Assembly (NCBI GenBank): GCA_903916135.1
Contig: CAIWVT010000229.1
Coordinates: forward strand, 1 to 5,540
Reading direction: 5' to 3'
Origin: an uncultured bacterium
Lineage (GTDB): Bacteria > Bacteroidota > Bacteroidia > Bacteroidales > CAIWKO01
Length of the DNA stretch: 5,540 nt
The position numbers were made by a program, and so were the translations under genes. The notes under the pieces were generated by a model that was not told where the DNA came from, searched no databases, and was given only the letters and a program-made list of their open reading frames with translations. Position 1 is the stretch's first letter; each line of letters starts with the position of its first letter. This document shows positions 4,729-5,540 of the stretch, one piece after another.

Positions 4729-5540
4729 TTATGTTTTTATAATAGCCTGCTTTGCCTTCATTTTGTTTCTCGTTATAAATTTCATATAAATTTCATATAA
4801 ATTATAGTCGGCAGGCAAAATGTATTTGCTGTCGGGGAATCTTTTTCCAAGTTTGTCGAAAGCTTCGATGGATTTATCCAATTCATCTAAGGATTCTTTA
4901 TAAATGATGCCGATATTGTAAAGTGCTTCGCTGATTTTCAAATCCGATTTCACAATAGCTTCAGGCGTCAATGGCAACCGATCAATATAGGTCTGTGGAT
5001 TCTTTTTGTCTTCCACTTTTTTATCTTTGGTCAGAAGGCTGCTGTCAACGTCATCTTTCACTTCCTCGAAATTGAACTCCGTAACCGCTTTGTTTTTCAA
5101 TCGCCAGAGGTCTTCTAATTTTCGAGTGCCCCATTTACGTGCAAACTCCGTGAATCCAAAACTCATAGACGATACATTATAAAAATACCAAGAACCCGCC
5201 GATTGATTTCCTTGTTGATTCAGTTGTGGCATGTTGTTTAGGGCGTTTTGTGCATCGGCTTTTTCTTTTGCTATGCGTTGCTCTTCTTTGATTATTTCGT
5301 TAATGTGGGCATTGATTTTGTTGTTCCGTTCGTTGACGGGCAGACGTGCCAGCATCTGAAGACTATCTTCTAAAGCAACGGTCGTGAGGTTTTTCACCAA
5401 TTCATTCAAGGTGTTCTTTTTGTTTTCGATGAGCTGATAGTTGGGGAAATCCTTTGGCAGATAGGTAACGCAACTGTCGTAATACATTTGCGCGTTGATA
5501 TAATCGGGTGTTGCAAAATACAAATCTCCAAGTTTTAGAT
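4729..5540 (-). CDS. porW: PorW/SprE, upstream fragment (partial at window edge)
   Basis: This frame is open to the right edge of the window, reading LKLGDLYFATPDYINAQMYY, so the true start is outside. The TTG at 5523 is not a real start. The recognition signature is SWYFYNVSSMSFGFTEFARK followed by WGTRKLEDLWRLKNK (111-145 counted from 5523), matching the W-Y-F-Y-N ... F-x-x-x-W-G-x-R-x-L-E-D-x-W-R block of PorW/SprE. Before it lies a helical, probably coiled-coil stretch (52-98) and a Q/N-rich linker. After it come a charged linker (about 153-176) and TPR-like helices (195-246: EALYNIGIIYKESLDELDKSIEAFDKLGKRFPDS, given here only as its landmarks ALYNIGIIYK and FPDS). The last 18 residues before the stop at 4729 are out of frame and not native. 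Confidence 0.88.
   Translation of the reverse strand, partial: LKLGDLYFATPDYINAQMYYDSCVTYLPKDFPNYQLIENKKNTLNELVKNLTTVALEDSLQMLARLPVNERNNKINAHINEIIKEEQRIAKEKADAQNALNNMPQLNQQGNQSAGSWYFYNVSSMSFGFTEFARKWGTRKLEDLWRLKNKAVTEFNFEEVKDDVDSSLLTKDKKVEDKKNPQTYIDRLPLTPEAIVKSDLKISEALYNIGIIYKESLDELDKSIEAFDKLGKRFPDSKYILPADYNLYEIYMKFITRNKMKAKQAIIKT
4774..4803. repeat. 11-bp tandem repeat causing a frameshift in porW
   Basis: ATAAATTTCAT is present at 4775-4785 and again, without change, at 4786-4796. The period-11 match extends one base left and seven bases right (ATAAATT, 4797-4803), giving about 2.7 copies. With one copy removed, an 8-bp direct repeat TATAAATT spaced at 11 bp remains, which is a plausible seed for replication slippage. 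Eleven is not a multiple of three, so each gain or loss changes the frame. The two outer frames agree only when the extra copy is absent. Confidence 0.95.

Larger units (their letters stand above)
3932..5540 (-). pseudogene. porW: porW/sprE (type IX secretion), split by an 11-bp duplication
   Basis: The two minus-strand frames 5540-4729 and 4693-3932 are parts of one gene. Deleting one copy of the 11-bp repeat (for example 4786-4796) makes the reading continue ...NLYEIY-NEKQNEGKAGYYKNIIL-TKYPDSDYAK-MITDPNYYQK..., a smooth TPR-like passage with no stop. The reconstructed visible part is about 531 codons, with the N-terminus outside the window. PorW/SprE is an outer-membrane-associated lipoprotein that links the PorKN ring to the Sov translocon of the type IX secretion system and is needed for secretion and, in gliders, motility. 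As sequenced, the product would end 18 aberrant residues after the break and lose its C-terminal half. Whether the gene is dead, switchable or misassembled cannot be decided from the window. Confidence 0.85.

Noticed and set aside
4729..4793. Programmed -1 ribosomal frameshifting as an explanation for the split porW gene
   Set aside because: A -1 shift would restore the frame, and an AAATTTA heptamer occurs in the repeat on the minus strand. In neither copy, however, are the codon boundaries A-AAT-TTA as needed, and the perfect duplication explains the split without recoding.

Overview
The window looks like chromosome from a member of the Bacteroidota. The basis is its gene content: a PorW/SprE-type type IX secretion protein, a small bactofilin, the short Bacteroidota-type AMP nucleosidase, and a stand-alone HsdR-N-like PD-(D/E)XK protein next to holA. 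The DNA is also AT-rich, and its starts are preceded by A/T-rich leaders rather than strong Shine-Dalgarno sites. I cannot name a genus.

Layout. Positions 1-390 hold no gene. They contain a 42-bp tandem repeat cut by the window edge (1-79) and a low-complexity element with inverted ends (255-399), whose right end supplies the stop codon of holA. Next comes a minus-strand pair, amn then holA, three bases apart. A 50-bp divergent spacer separates amn from a plus-strand HsdR-N-like gene (2232-2678). After that is a 43-codon plus-strand lipoprotein gene (2771-2902) that is easily missed. The rest (2937-5540) is a minus-strand gene run read from the right edge: porW/sprE, bactofilin, AtpZ, and an AtpI-like four-helix membrane protein. 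The last three are very tightly packed (26-bp overlap, then a 1-bp gap).

The main result is in porW/sprE. The gene appears as two reading frames, 5540-4729 and 4693-3932. The break coincides exactly with a tandem copy of an 11-bp unit (period-11 tract 4774-4803). Removing one copy on paper fuses the two frames into one uninterrupted TPR-like protein with no other edit. The sequence therefore shows either a recent slippage mutation, a reversible ON/OFF switch of the type IX secretion machinery, or a local assembly artefact. Raw reads would tell these apart.

How the genes relate. amn (AMP breakdown) and holA (clamp-loader delta subunit) are housekeeping genes sharing a transcript. The AtpZ/AtpI pair would normally precede the F0F1 ATP synthase genes, but here the run ends at AtpI and meets a convergent lipoprotein gene, so the synthase genes must lie elsewhere. 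No RNA gene, CRISPR array, transposase or prophage gene was seen.
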